A stretch of 64,000 bases of DNA from an uncultured Opitutaceae bacterium (GCA_951813085.1 OX638348.1:2489627-2553626), one strand, 5' to 3'. Positions 47,764 through 57,349 are shown, numbered from the stretch's first letter. Numbers and translations: made by a program. Notes: generated by a model from the sequence alone, not told the origin.

Positions 47764-48399
47764 ATGATGCTGAATCACTCAAACAGAATGGCCCGCCGTT
47801 GTCGAAAGGCCGCTTTCACCCTGACAGAGCTGCTTATCGGAATGACCATCTCAACCGTAGTGCTTGGCGGATCGATCAGCCTCTTCCTGCTTGGGTCCAA
47901 CACCGCAGCGAACGGTACGGGCCGATTGCTCATTAACCGCGATATTCGCAACTTCACCAACGAGATGGTGGAGAACGCTCGCTATGCGGATTACTTCAAG
48001 ACCTATGCATCCTTTACCGACAGGACCGAATTGAATGATGGTGGATCTGGGGATTTTCTCGTACTCGTTCATCGGGACCCATCAGACAATACCAAGATCA
48101 GCAGAATCATCGGCTACTACCGCTATGCGGTGAATGCAAATACCGAAGGGCCGGTACTCATGTTCGAAGACGAGTACTCGCCGAGCTCGAGTAGCGACCT
48201 AGCGGATCTTCTGCCGACCGTCGCTATGAATGGTACTCACGGCGAAGTCATCGAGCTTTCTAACGGTCTCAGCGATGGAAAGCTATTCTACAACTTCTAC
48301 GATAGGAGCGTAGTTGTGCGCGGAGAAATCCTCCATGATGGGGCCGCAGGTGACTACGTAACCAATACATACAATTTCACAATCTCTCCAAGAGGTTGA
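47764..48399 (+). CDS. PilW/GspJ-like prepilin-type minor pseudopilin
   Basis: The 211-residue protein has a basic leader (MARRCRKAA) cut before FTLTELLIGMTISTVVLGGS, the type IV prepilin N-methylation motif with Glu-5. This helix is followed by a C-terminal globular domain. Such minor pseudopilins initiate assembly of type IV pili or type II secretion pseudopili. Two adjacent ATGs (47764, 47767) are possible starts. It is encoded between the PilV-like and PilX-like genes, 4 bases from the next. Confidence 0.85.
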   Translation: MMLNHSNRMARRCRKAAFTLTELLIGMTISTVVLGGSISLFLLGSNTAANGTGRLLINRDIRNFTNEMVENARYADYFKTYASFTDRTELNDGGSGDFLVLVHRDPSDNTKISRIIGYYRYAVNANTEGPVLMFEDEYSPSSSSDLADLLPTVAMNGTHGEVIELSNGLSDGKLFYNFYDRSVVVRGEILHDGAAGDYVTNTYNFTISPRG

Positions 48400-48403
48400 A
48401 CCG

Positions 48404-50434
48404 ATGTATTCAAAAATCAGACGCAAAATGAGAAGACATAAAATGGTCAGTAAATCGAAACGCGGCTCCGCGTTGATCACAACACTCTTCCTTATTGGAG
48501 TCATGTCCACAATTCTCGCGATGCTGCTACGATACTCCGTATCAGAGCGTAAAATGAACCACAGGCATAAGCTCCGGACGCAGGCGGACAATACTGCTGA
48601 AGCGGTAGTAGAGTACGGTTTTGCCCAGCTTTCCTACGCCTTCGACAACAAGACAACCGTCGCTTCCGATACCTTTAAGTCGACAGGAGCAGGAGCCCTA
48701 TCGGTTCCGGCGGCGGCGCGCCTACGAGCCAATACGAAATATAGCGATGTCGAAGTATTCGCCAGCGCCGTGCCCAATAGCTCTCTGGTTTATATCGACC
48801 CTACGGAACCCGGCAATTTGTTCGATCCACTCAAGGGCAAGTTCGTGCGAGCCTTCGAAATCAACCTGTACGGGAAAGCGACAGTCACCGATCCGAATGG
48901 AGGGCCTGAAATCACTTCGCATATCGGACAACGATTCCAAGTTAGGGACTCGCCCCTCTTTTCGCACGCCATTTTCTACAACTTGGACTTGGACATCCAC
49001 CCGGGTCCAAACATGGACATCAGTGGACCAGTCCACTGTAACGAGGACATTCGCCTAGCTCCTTACAGATATCTGAAGTTTCACGATACGGTTTCTACCG
49101 CTAGCCATATTTTCCATCAATATGAGCACAAGAGCACCTCGCGAACAGGCCCCATCTATATTCCCGATGACAATGGCAATCTCCTCAACATGTATGACAA
49201 CGGCTGGAAGGATTCCAAGATAGGGACGGGATCGATCAGCGATGATTTCAGATCCTACGCGTCCAATCGCTGGAAAGGAAACCTTCAAACCGAAGCGCAT
49301 GGCGTCGCTGACTATAAACCAGTCGCCTTTGCCGACTACGAGGAAGATGATCCAAGCACGAGCGCATACGACCCTGTAAATTCGGGACGGGCGATCATCG
49401 AGCCACCACTCCCCTCCTCTCACGCAGACTACAACGCCGAAATCGAAGCCCAAAAGATGTCAGAAAAAACGGGGCTCTACTTCAAGTGGGATACCACTTC
49501 AGGCACGGGCGACCCCGTTGCCAATCCTATCGTTTTGAACGCTTATGACGGGAACGGAAATCTTCTCGACATCTCAGACCTAGGCCCAACCGGGGGAGGT
49601 CTTTGGGAATTGGACGACGATGCCATTTACGATCGCCGACGTGGCGACTACATTAGCACTATCAATATCCATACTGGCAAGTTGAAACAACTTATCGAAA
49701 ATCCGGATACAAGTGACAATGAATTGCATATCGGTGGCTTCGATCCTGCCACCGATTGGAACGGAGTCGTCTACTTCGAAAGTTACAGTACCGATTCCGA
49801 TTCCACAGCTGCCGCAGAACTGAACAAGACTGGAATACGCTTGCTCGGTGGCGAAACCGACGTTGCCGGAGAAGGAATCCCGAGCAGAGGAACGGATCCA
49901 GGCATGAGCTTCGTCACCAACAATGCGCTCTATATTGAAGGTCATTTCAATGCGGATGGAAACGCTTCCACGGCAAGTTCCTACGAGCCTGAGATCGGCG
50001 AGGTCCCCGTGGCCATTATGGGTGACTCCGTCACGTTTCTATCCGTCAACTGGGACGATTCCGATACTTCCTTGGAACCCAATGCCGCTACCACCGAAGT
50101 GGCCGCCGCTGCGGTTTCTGGTATTTGCCCTCCAGATAAGTTGGGTGACGATTCTTACAGTGGAGGAGCGCACAACTTCCCTCGCTTTCCTGAACGCTGG
50201 ACGGGAGACACTTTCTATCTAAGAGGATCCATGATTTGCCTATACGAGTGCGAAGTCGATGACTCGAAGTGGAGCACTTCCTACTATGATCCACCAAATC
50301 GTGGATACGGATTTAATGACCTTTTCAAGTCAGGAACCTATCCCCCAGGAACTCCGTTTCTTAGGACCTATCGCCGCGACAATTTCGTAGATATGAACGC
50401 GGCAGAGTACGCCACCGCAACCTCCGGACTATAA
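48404..50434 (+). CDS. Large PilX/GspK-like pseudopilin with long passenger domain
   Basis: The 676-residue protein has a basic leader, a Gly-Ser processing site and one hydrophobic helix (SALITTLFLIGVMSTILAML, about 24-43). This is followed by SVSERKMNHRHKLRTQADNTAEAVVEYGFAQL, as in PilX-type N-termini. The remaining 600 residues are Asp, Ser, Thr and Gly-rich and match no domain I recognise. It is much larger than ordinary PilX (about 200) or GspK (about 330). As the third gene of the operon it may form a tip or adhesin-like subunit of the pseudopilus. Confidence 0.8.
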   Translation: MYSKIRRKMRRHKMVSKSKRGSALITTLFLIGVMSTILAMLLRYSVSERKMNHRHKLRTQADNTAEAVVEYGFAQLSYAFDNKTTVASDTFKSTGAGALSVPAAARLRANTKYSDVEVFASAVPNSSLVYIDPTEPGNLFDPLKGKFVRAFEINLYGKATVTDPNGGPEITSHIGQRFQVRDSPLFSHAIFYNLDLDIHPGPNMDISGPVHCNEDIRLAPYRYLKFHDTVSTASHIFHQYEHKSTSRTGPIYIPDDNGNLLNMYDNGWKDSKIGTGSISDDFRSYASNRWKGNLQTEAHGVADYKPVAFADYEEDDPSTSAYDPVNSGRAIIEPPLPSSHADYNAEIEAQKMSEKTGLYFKWDTTSGTGDPVANPIVLNAYDGNGNLLDISDLGPTGGGLWELDDDAIYDRRRGDYISTINIHTGKLKQLIENPDTSDNELHIGGFDPATDWNGVVYFESYSTDSDSTAAAELNKTGIRLLGGETDVAGEGIPSRGTDPGMSFVTNNALYIEGHFNADGNASTASSYEPEIGEVPVAIMGDSVTFLSVNWDDSDTSLEPNAATTEVAAAAVSGICPPDKLGDDSYSGGAHNFPRFPERWTGDTFYLRGSMICLYECEVDDSKWSTSYYDPPNRGYGFNDLFKSGTYPPGTPFLRTYRRDNFVDMNAAEYATATSGL

Positions 50435-50435
50435 A

Positions 50436-51113
50436 ATGAAGCGCCCCCACCTCATTCTAGGAATTGCATCTATCGCAGCGCTGCTCTCAACGAGCGTTCC
50501 GGTAATCGGCGCCAACGAAGTCGAGTTGACGCAAGATGCGATTGATGAGCTGCCCATCACGTTCTGGCCAGAGGAACGCCGCCCCCGCATGAATGGGAAT
50601 CGAGTCGAATACCAGGAAGATGGTCCGATTGAGAAACGTATTCGCATCGACTCTGGCGATTTGAGTTTTGTATTCGAAGACAACAACCGATGGCGATTCA
50701 GCACTACGACAACGCCGAGGTACTCAATCCTGCTGCAGGATTCCGAAGATCCTTCGCTCACATTTGGAATCGCTCGATTCGCCACCGACGAATTCATCGA
50801 GAGCTTAGACGAGGAAGACTGGAAACCCTACATGCGCGCTATCCTGAGCGACGTGATTCCCGAAGAGATTACCTTTCAGCACTACACCGGAAATCGCAGA
50901 TCCGCTCCTTACGTTCTCAAAACCTGGACCCGAAAAGTTGAGTACGAATATCCAATGGGCGAAAGCGTCGTGGGCAAGACCCGCGAAATATTCTCCTTCA
51001 TCGATGGCGACCTATTTGTATTTATTTTCTCAGGAAATAAAGACAAGATCGACGCTCTCCGAAACGATCACAACTTGTTTCTAACGCGGATGAATCTCGC
51101 GAAGGAATCTTAG
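50436..51113 (+). CDS. Secreted protein of unknown function in the pseudopilin operon
   Basis: This 225-residue protein begins 1 base after the stop of the PilX-like gene. It has a signal peptide (about 1-24, ending VIGA) and a mature domain of mixed alpha/beta character with many acidic residues, including SGDLSFVFEDNNRWRF and EIFSFIDGDLFVFIFSG. I recognise no family. Tight linkage suggests that it serves the pseudopilin assembly or its cargo, but no direct motif supports this. Confidence 0.75.
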   Translation: MKRPHLILGIASIAALLSTSVPVIGANEVELTQDAIDELPITFWPEERRPRMNGNRVEYQEDGPIEKRIRIDSGDLSFVFEDNNRWRFSTTTTPRYSILLQDSEDPSLTFGIARFATDEFIESLDEEDWKPYMRAILSDVIPEEITFQHYTGNRRSAPYVLKTWTRKVEYEYPMGESVVGKTREIFSFIDGDLFVFIFSGNKDKIDALRNDHNLFLTRMNLAKES

Positions 51114-51217
51114 AGCAAAACTAGATTATAACTCTCTGCCCTCTTCTCGATTCAATCGCGGAGACCCCACATTAGTCAAAAGCCCTAAATCTCGTCTAGC
51201 GGTGCACGGTATATAGC

Positions 51218-51376
51218 ATGCTTCCCCTGCATTACACTCAAACTCGCTTAAGTCTATGCGACCTAACGCGCGATCCCACTGAGAAAACTAACATCGTCGC
51301 GCGTTATCCAGAGCTAGCGACCTCTCTCAAATCGAAGCTCGATGCCTGGAGGGAAAAAACGGGCTTAAGGCGGTAG
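51218..51376 (+). pseudogene. Remnant of a type I sulfatase C-terminus
   Basis: The plus-strand frame from ATG 51218 to TAG 51374-51376 encodes 52 residues, including CDLTRDPTEKTNIVARYPE and SLKSKLDAWREKTGLRR. These match the usual end of arylsulfatases: the xLxxDPxExxNxA motif followed by the final helix LxxxLDAWxxxTG. The catalytic part is absent, so this is a leftover of a lost sulfatase gene, consistent with other sulfatases in the next 10 kb. Confidence 0.6.
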
Positions 51377-51383
51377 TAACTCA

Positions 51384-51420
51384 AAGAAAAACCGGAGACC
51401 GCGTCAGCGCCGTCTCCGGT
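51384..51420 (-). terminator. Rho-independent terminator of the oxidoreductase gene
   Basis: ACCGGAGAC (51391-51399) and GTCTCCGGT (51412-51420) form a perfect 9-base stem with a small inner CGC/GCG stem. Read on the minus strand it is followed by TTTTTCTTT. It lies 26 bases beyond the stop of the Gfo/Idh/MocA gene. Confidence 0.85.
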
Positions 51421-51446
51421 TGAAATTCAAGAGACCCAATCCGCTA

Positions 51447-52807
51447 TCAGGAGGGAATAAATCCTTTCTTGTAGTCGTATTGGCTGGTCAGATACTTATT
51501 GGCTTCTTTGTTGTTAGTTACCTGCATCTTCTTCGGGTTGTACTTTATTTTCGTTCCCGCTTGGATAGCCACGAGTCCGAGCAATGCTGTTTCGGTAAAG
51601 TCTGCTGCATAGCTGAAATCGGAGCCCGCCGACGTACCCGCCTTTATAGAATCCGTAAATTCCTTGAATGGGTCTCCTTTTACTCGTTTCAATGTCTTGG
51701 GCAGTAGCCCGCCACTCGATTTGACTTCCCTGAAGTAGTCATCCGGATACACGCGGATAGACGAGCTATAGGTATCCGTCCAAATCGTGCCTTTCGTACC
51801 AATGATAAATGTGCCACTCGAATTCTTCTGGCGCTTTCTTCCATTGCTGGATTCTTCAACTGCGAAGAAATCCAGTTCAACTCCCTTTATCTTGGCCAGG
51901 TCCGGAGCGCGGTCGCTATCGTACCAAGTCACCTTCGGCGCTTTCTTGCCATTGCGATCGGCAAAGGTGAAGTCAATCGTGGATGCTCGAGGGAAGGTCT
52001 CCTTATGGTTTCCAGACGCATCCGCCTCGACCGCTATTGGAATTCCCAAATCCAGTCCCGAAAACGATGAATCCATTATGTGGCACGCCATGTCTCCGAC
52101 AGCGCCGCAACCATAGTCCTTCCAACCGCGCCAAGCAAAAGGAACGATCTTGTTATCGAACGACTTCTTCGGCGCCACGCCCAGCCAAAGGTCATAATCC
52201 AAGGTCGCTGGAACCGGCAGGTTCTGGCGCTTGATTTCACCTTGCGGCCAAATGGGTCGATTGGTCCAATGCAGCACCTCGACGACATCGCCGAGCACCC
52301 CTGCCTGCGTCCATTCCTCGATATAGCACAGCCCTTCATGGGTGTGGCCTTGATTTCCCATCTGGGTGATCACGCCTGCCTTGGCAGCCGCCTTCTTCAA
52401 TTCCCGCGCCTCCCATATCGTGCGAACCAAGGGCTTTTCGCAGTACACATGGATTCCCTGCTTAAGGGCCCATTTTGCAACCGGATAGTGCATGTGGTCA
52501 GGAATCGCGATCGACACCGCATCGATCTTGCCCGCCATCTTGTCGAACATCTTGCGGTAGTCCTTGAAGCGAGGGACGTTCGGGTACTTTTCGTAGGATT
52601 GAGCGGCTCTCGCATCGTCTACATCGCAAAACGCGACCAGATCTTCAGCGGCGTAGCCTGAATATGGTGAAATCCGCGACCGCCGCAGCCGATTTGAGCG
52701 ATCCTAACCTTACCATTCGGCGAGGGCGAGTTGCCAATTACCCAATTGGGCAAGATCGAAAAGCTGGCTACTGCGGCGCTTCCTTTTACAAAGTTTCTTC
52801 TATTCAT
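51447..52807 (-). pseudogene. Gfo/Idh/MocA-family oxidoreductase, Tat signal, one frameshift
   Basis: From the ATG at 52807 the frame gives a twin-arginine-type signal (NRRNFVKGSAAVASFSI) and the NAD-binding start VRIAQIGCGGRGFHHIQ, then stops at 52619. Adding one G to the GG at 52657-52658 continues it as GYAAEDLVAFCDVDDARAA and joins the frame that runs to 51447. The rest has DAVSIAIPDHMHYPVA, the EKPLVRT catalytic segment and a normal C-terminal domain. Repaired length is about 454 residues. Such secreted dehydrogenases act on sugars or sugar acids. The lost G is in a probable GGG run, so a sequencing error is plausible. Confidence 0.85.
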
Positions 52808-52989
52808 TTAGAATCAATTATGGGGTTGAGGTTAACGTCACTTACCTAATTGCGAACAGCGGGCAAGAAATTGGACAACTATTTCCTATGCAGCATATGT
52901 CAATACGCTCTCCATATAGATTTCTTAGACGGAAGATTGGTTCCCTATTCGCTTGAGCCATTGATCTCAGTACATAGATTCATTCATCG

Positions 52990-54255
52990 ATGAAAACCTT
53001 AACCTTTGCTGCTATCTCACTCGCCCTCCCTCTAGCTTCCTACGCTGAAAACTGGCCAAGTTGGAGAGGAGAAGACAACAATGGATATTCATCCATAAAC
53101 TCTCTGGGCACACTCTCCGACACAACGGATATCGCATGGAAAACCGAACTGCCTGGTCGGGGCTGCTCGACTCCGATCGTATGGAATCGAACGATCGTTG
53201 TGACGACCGAGATCGGTCAGCAAGACGGCATTGTCGCCATTGACTGGAACGGGAAGCAACTGTGGAATACCACCGTCGGAGAGTTGACGCCAGGCCGTGG
53301 CCAACGTGTGGGGAGCGGAGCGAACTCATCGCCAGTGACCGATGGCGAAACCCTTTTCGCTTACTTCAAGTCCGGCAATTTGGCCGCGTTGGACTTTAGC
53401 GGAAACGTACTCTGGAAAACCAATCTCGAAGAACGCTTCGGAGAAGATAAGCTGTGGTGGGACAAGGGAAGCTCCCCACTATTGGCAGGAGGCTATCTCG
53501 TCGTGCCCATAATGCAGACAGAAGGCGACTCTCAACTAGTCGCCTTTGACAAGAAATCGGGGAAGATCGTCTGGAACACGCCACGAAACTACGAGACTGC
53601 TCCTGAGTCAGGAGACGCTTACACAAGTCCCCAAGTTCTGGATATAGACGGCAAGGAGACAATTGTAACTTGGGGAGCCAATCACCTCACTGGGCATGAC
53701 GCTTATACTGGAAAACTGCTTTGGGAAGTCGATGGCTTCAATCCTGGCAACGAGAAGTGGTGGCGCGTCATCGCGTCGACCGCGATTTCGAAAGGGATCG
53801 CTATCGTTCCCTACGCCCGCGGAGAAGCTGTCGCAGGTGTCAGTCTCAGTTCTAACCCATCTGGTCGCCCCTGGCTTTGGGAACGGGAAGGGCTCGGCAG
53901 CGATTCTACCACACCGGTCGCCTACGATGGAAAGGCGGTCATCCTGAAAGACAATGGGATCCAAAGAGGTCGCGTGACGTGCCTTGATCTTAAGACAGGA
54001 AATACGCTTTGGGAATCGCGCCTTCCCAAGTCAGCGCAAAAGTACTACGCGTCTCCGCTTATCGCGGGCAATACGCTCATCGTAGCGAGAGAGGATGGGA
54101 TGCTGCTTACCGCGGATATTTCGAAAACGGGCTTGGGGAACGTTTCAGAAAAAGCGTTGCTCGAACCCGTGATCGCGTCGCCGATCGTCGTGGACGGCTC
54201 GCTCTTCATCAGAGGCGACCAGCACCTCTTCTGCATCAGGCAAAGCGATTCCTAG
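52990..54255 (+). CDS. Secreted PQQ-type beta-propeller protein
   Basis: The 421-residue protein has a signal peptide (1-19, ending SYAEN) and repeated beta-propeller blades of the PQQ/BamB type. Typical blade motifs recur: GIVAIDWNGKQLWNTTVG, LAALDFSGNVLWKTN, LVAFDKKSGKIVWNTP, DAYTGKLLWEVDG and CLDLKTGNTLWES. It lacks a haem domain and clear PQQ-dehydrogenase active-site residues, so it may bind ligands or proteins rather than act as a dehydrogenase. It is divergent from the oxidoreductase gene and converges with the PhoD lipoprotein gene 14 bases downstream. Confidence 0.88.
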   Translation: MKTLTFAAISLALPLASYAENWPSWRGEDNNGYSSINSLGTLSDTTDIAWKTELPGRGCSTPIVWNRTIVVTTEIGQQDGIVAIDWNGKQLWNTTVGELTPGRGQRVGSGANSSPVTDGETLFAYFKSGNLAALDFSGNVLWKTNLEERFGEDKLWWDKGSSPLLAGGYLVVPIMQTEGDSQLVAFDKKSGKIVWNTPRNYETAPESGDAYTSPQVLDIDGKETIVTWGANHLTGHDAYTGKLLWEVDGFNPGNEKWWRVIASTAISKGIAIVPYARGEAVAGVSLSSNPSGRPWLWEREGLGSDSTTPVAYDGKAVILKDNGIQRGRVTCLDLKTGNTLWESRLPKSAQKYYASPLIAGNTLIVAREDGMLLTADISKTGLGNVSEKALLEPVIASPIVVDGSLFIRGDQHLFCIRQSDS

Positions 54256-54269
54256 CTCGATCGATACAG

Positions 54270-55682
54270 CTACTCGCCCCAAAAGAGATCCTCGTTCACC
54301 ACGTCCCCATGGACATCGTGATGCCGTAGAGCAATCCGAGGCTTCCCTTCATTGCGATCCACGCTGACAGAAAGAAACCCGCCCTTGATTCTCAGAAACC
54401 GATGCTCGTCCGTACGCAGCTCCTGCTTGAAACCACCTGCGTGAATGTCCGATCCCGCGCCGCATGAGTACTCCCGAGCGCCCGTCTCTCGGTCAACGGA
54501 AACATACTGCCAATGCCGGTCCCCATTCAGGATGAAGGCATTCGTTTGCTTACCCATAAAGGCGCGGATTTCATTCCCCTCGTGCGTGAAATTCTTGTTC
54601 GAGTGATTGTCTTTCTTGTTCTCCCGGTCCGGTCCCACGATCGGATTGGGATTGATAAGGATCCGAAACGTCGCATCGGATTCCGCGAAGGTCTTGTAGA
54701 ACCAGGCCTTCTGCGATTCACCCCAAATCGTCTTGTCGGGACCATCCGGCTCCTCGTTGCGGCTTCGGAAATCCCGTCCCTCCATCATCCAAACCTGGAG
54801 ATCCTTGCCCCAACGAACCGTTCGATAAGTCGATTCGCCCATAGGGAATATCTCGTTGAATATTTCGATGCCTCGATCCCAGGTCAACTCGCCATAGGTG
54901 TCGCCCGGTCCACAGTCATTCTTCAGGAGATCATGATCGTCCTTCATGAAATAAGCCGGTACTTGCCGGTAGAATTCGCGGAAATTCGGAAGGCCAAATA
55001 GCCGATCCCACTTGTAGTAGGCCAACTCTTCGGTCTTCGCCCAAGGACCTGGCTTGTCGTAGTATTCGATATCGCCCGCATTCACGAGGAAGTCCGGATC
55101 CACTGTATCCAGAATAGCAGGATAAATATAATGTCCATTTACAAGATCGTCTCGACGTGGAAAGTCATGGCAGGTCACTAAAGCGAATTTCACCGGCTCA
55201 GGAGTCTCGGCGTTGGCTGCCGTCTTGAAACCACCCTCCAATGAAACGCTTGCCTTCGACCCGCCCAAAGATCGACCCTCAACCTTCAAGGCATATTCAG
55301 TTCTCGGATTGAGATTTTCCAAGTTTACCGCGGCGCTGAAATTTCTGCTAGATCCGATCCGCACCCAATCCAGCTCGATCTTGCGGGACGGATCCGACAC
55401 AGGCCAATAAGTTACTCGCGCTTCTCCCTCGGCCCCTACGGCGCTGTACTGCATATCTCCAATGGTCTTGCCCTCAGGTACGGCTTCGTCGTCCTTGGCC
55501 CATGTCGCCCCATCCAGCCGGTAGCTTTCATGCTGAGTCAGCCGCATCCAAACAATAGCGGAATCCTGGTCCACTTCGCCAATCTTGATCCCGTTAGCCA
55601 TGTAGGGGCCGCTAGGAGTTTGGGCGCAGGAAGCGAAGCCTATCGAAAGGAGAGCGGGTAGAATAATAGATCGTAATTTCAT
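54270..55682 (-). CDS. PhoD-like phosphatase, lipoprotein type
   Basis: This 470-residue protein has a lipobox (LLSIGFASC, Cys-19), so it is probably anchored in a membrane. An Fn3-like domain (VDQDSAIVWMRLTQ) precedes the metallophosphatase part, with LVNAGDIEYYD, FMKDDHDLLKNDCG, ILINPNPIVGPDR and FILNGDRHWQYVS. These are the PhoD metal-binding motifs in altered form. The subfamily is common in Planctomycetes and Verrucomicrobia and differs from the Tat-exported PhoD at 35.7-37.2 kb. The substrate may be a phosphodiester or phosphomonoester. Confidence 0.9.
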   Translation of the reverse strand: MKLRSIILPALLSIGFASCAQTPSGPYMANGIKIGEVDQDSAIVWMRLTQHESYRLDGATWAKDDEAVPEGKTIGDMQYSAVGAEGEARVTYWPVSDPSRKIELDWVRIGSSRNFSAAVNLENLNPRTEYALKVEGRSLGGSKASVSLEGGFKTAANAETPEPVKFALVTCHDFPRRDDLVNGHYIYPAILDTVDPDFLVNAGDIEYYDKPGPWAKTEELAYYKWDRLFGLPNFREFYRQVPAYFMKDDHDLLKNDCGPGDTYGELTWDRGIEIFNEIFPMGESTYRTVRWGKDLQVWMMEGRDFRSRNEEPDGPDKTIWGESQKAWFYKTFAESDATFRILINPNPIVGPDRENKKDNHSNKNFTHEGNEIRAFMGKQTNAFILNGDRHWQYVSVDRETGAREYSCGAGSDIHAGGFKQELRTDEHRFLRIKGGFLSVSVDRNEGKPRIALRHHDVHGDVVNEDLFWGE

Positions 55683-55844
55683 ATTCGAATCGGGGCAGGT
55701 AGAATTTTGTCAGGAGAATCGAATGCAAGGGTCACCGAGGTTCGCGAGCCAATTCGTCAGCGCCATCGACAGGGAGAAGTCGCTTGTCCAAAGACTTTGC
55801 TAGACGATTGAATACGCTTGCTCGAATGTGTGATTGGCTCGCAT

Positions 55845-55864
55845 CACCTAACACGTGATAGGTG
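55845..55864. promoter_or_regulatory. 6-base inverted repeat upstream of a sulfatase gene
   Basis: CACCTA and TAGGTG flank an 8-base spacer containing CACGTG-like sequence, about 50 bases before the ATG at 55914. It could be an operator; support is weak. Confidence 0.25.
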
Positions 55865-55913
55865 CTAAGCCACCAATGTCTACTTGATATTTCGCCTCCG
55901 CCCCGCTTGTCCG

Positions 55914-57316
55914 ATGAAAAGTTCCGGTCTTTACCCCGTTCTTGCTACCTTGTCTGTTTGTTTGGCCTTACTGCCTTCCGAGAGCTATTCAGTGGAAGAC
56001 GACGCTTCGCCACCCAACATCCTATTCATCGCGATTGACGATCTAAACGACTGGGTGGGCTGCTTAAACGGTCACCCGAATGCGAAGACTCCGAATATAG
56101 ATCGGCTCGCGAAGCAAGGGGTCCTATTCCGCAACGCTCATTGCCAGGCCCCGATCTGTGGCCCTAGCCGCGCATCGGTATTCACAGGTCTTTACCCAGC
56201 GACTACGGGAATCTACCTTCAGATACGCGATGAAAATCTAAAGTCGAGCCATCCATCCATTGCCCAAACAAGCCTGTTGCCCGACTATTTCGAGAGGCAT
56301 GGATACAAGACGATGGGAGTCGGCAAGCTCTATCACTCCGGGGATGGGGCAAAAACGTTCGACGAGTACGGGGGGCGTTTCGACTGGTTTGGCCCCAAGC
56401 CAGAAACGCGTTTCAAGTATGACCCCGACTGGTACGACCACAAGATTGGCAGCACGCAAACCGATTGGGGAGCCTACCCCGAAACCGACAAGGAGATGAC
56501 CGACCTCATGTCCCATGGTATACGCCCGCCAAATGGTTCGACGAGCATCCGCTTGAGTCGGTCCAGACGCCCCCATACAAGAAGAACGACTTCGATGATA
56601 TTCCCGTAGGTGGACAGGTCGTCGCCGACGTTCCCATGATGCCTACGACGGAGGAATTGATCGCTACCGATGAGTGGCGAACCGTCGTTCAGGCATATCT
56701 CACCTGCATCACTTGGGTGGATCATCAAGTGGGAAAAGTTCTCGATGCGCTCGAATCGAGTAACCATTCATCCAATACAATTGTCATGCTTTGGTCAGAC
56801 CACGGGTACCATATCGGTGAAAAAAACCGCTTCGCCAAGCAAGCGATCTGGGAACGCAGCACGCGAGTCCCTCTCATTATCGCCAGTCCGGGGATCGAGC
56901 CCGACCGCCATTGCTCCCAGCCTGTCGGGCTCATCGACATGTATCCCACTCTCGTGGAACTAGCTGGGTTACCTCCAAACCAATTTAATGAGGGCGTAAG
57001 CTTGGCGCCGCAGCTTCAGGAGACAACCACCCCACGAGAGCGTCCGGCCATTACCGCCTATGGCCCCGTCAATTTTAGCATCCGTTCCGAACGGTATCGT
57101 TACATTCGCTATGAAGATGGATCGGAGGAGCTCTATGACCTGATTGACGATCCTAACGAATGGACCAATCTTTCGCACAAAGAATCTCTTCAATCCGTGA
57201 TTTCAGAACAAAAAGCGTTCATACCTCGAAATCCTGCCCGCATGGCGCCTGGATCGTCATACGATATAAATCCCTATTTCATAGAAAGGCTTGAGGCCTG
57301 GCGGGAGCTAAACTAG
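55914..57316 (+). pseudogene. Type I sulfatase (iduronate-sulfatase-like), internal deletion with frameshift
   Basis: Start at ATG 55914 with signal peptide (about 1-26). The N-terminal half has NILFIAIDDLNDWVGCL and the formylglycine site Cys-82 in CGPSRASVFTGLYP, as in iduronate-2-sulfatase-like enzymes. Near 56500 the frame changes. ETDKEMTD is followed directly, in another frame, by RPHVPWYTPAKWFDEHPLE. In relatives about 25-30 residues (the DKPFFLxxGxxRPHxPWY region) stand between these points, so roughly 80 bases are missing, not a single base. The second half (WVDHQVGKVLDAL, LWSDHGYHIGEK, CSQPVGLIDMYPTLVELAG) is intact to 57316. The product is probably non-functional unless the sequence is misassembled. 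Confidence 0.85.
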
Positions 57317-57349
57317 CTATGCTTATCAAATTTTCAAAAATTCCCTCCT

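Larger units (their letters stand above)
51114..51446. other. Gap holding a sulfatase remnant and a terminator
   Basis: No intact gene lies in these 333 bases. They contain the sulfatase C-terminal remnant at 51218-51376 and the minus-strand terminator at 51384-51420. The first 100 bases hold nothing that I recognise. Confidence 0.6.
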
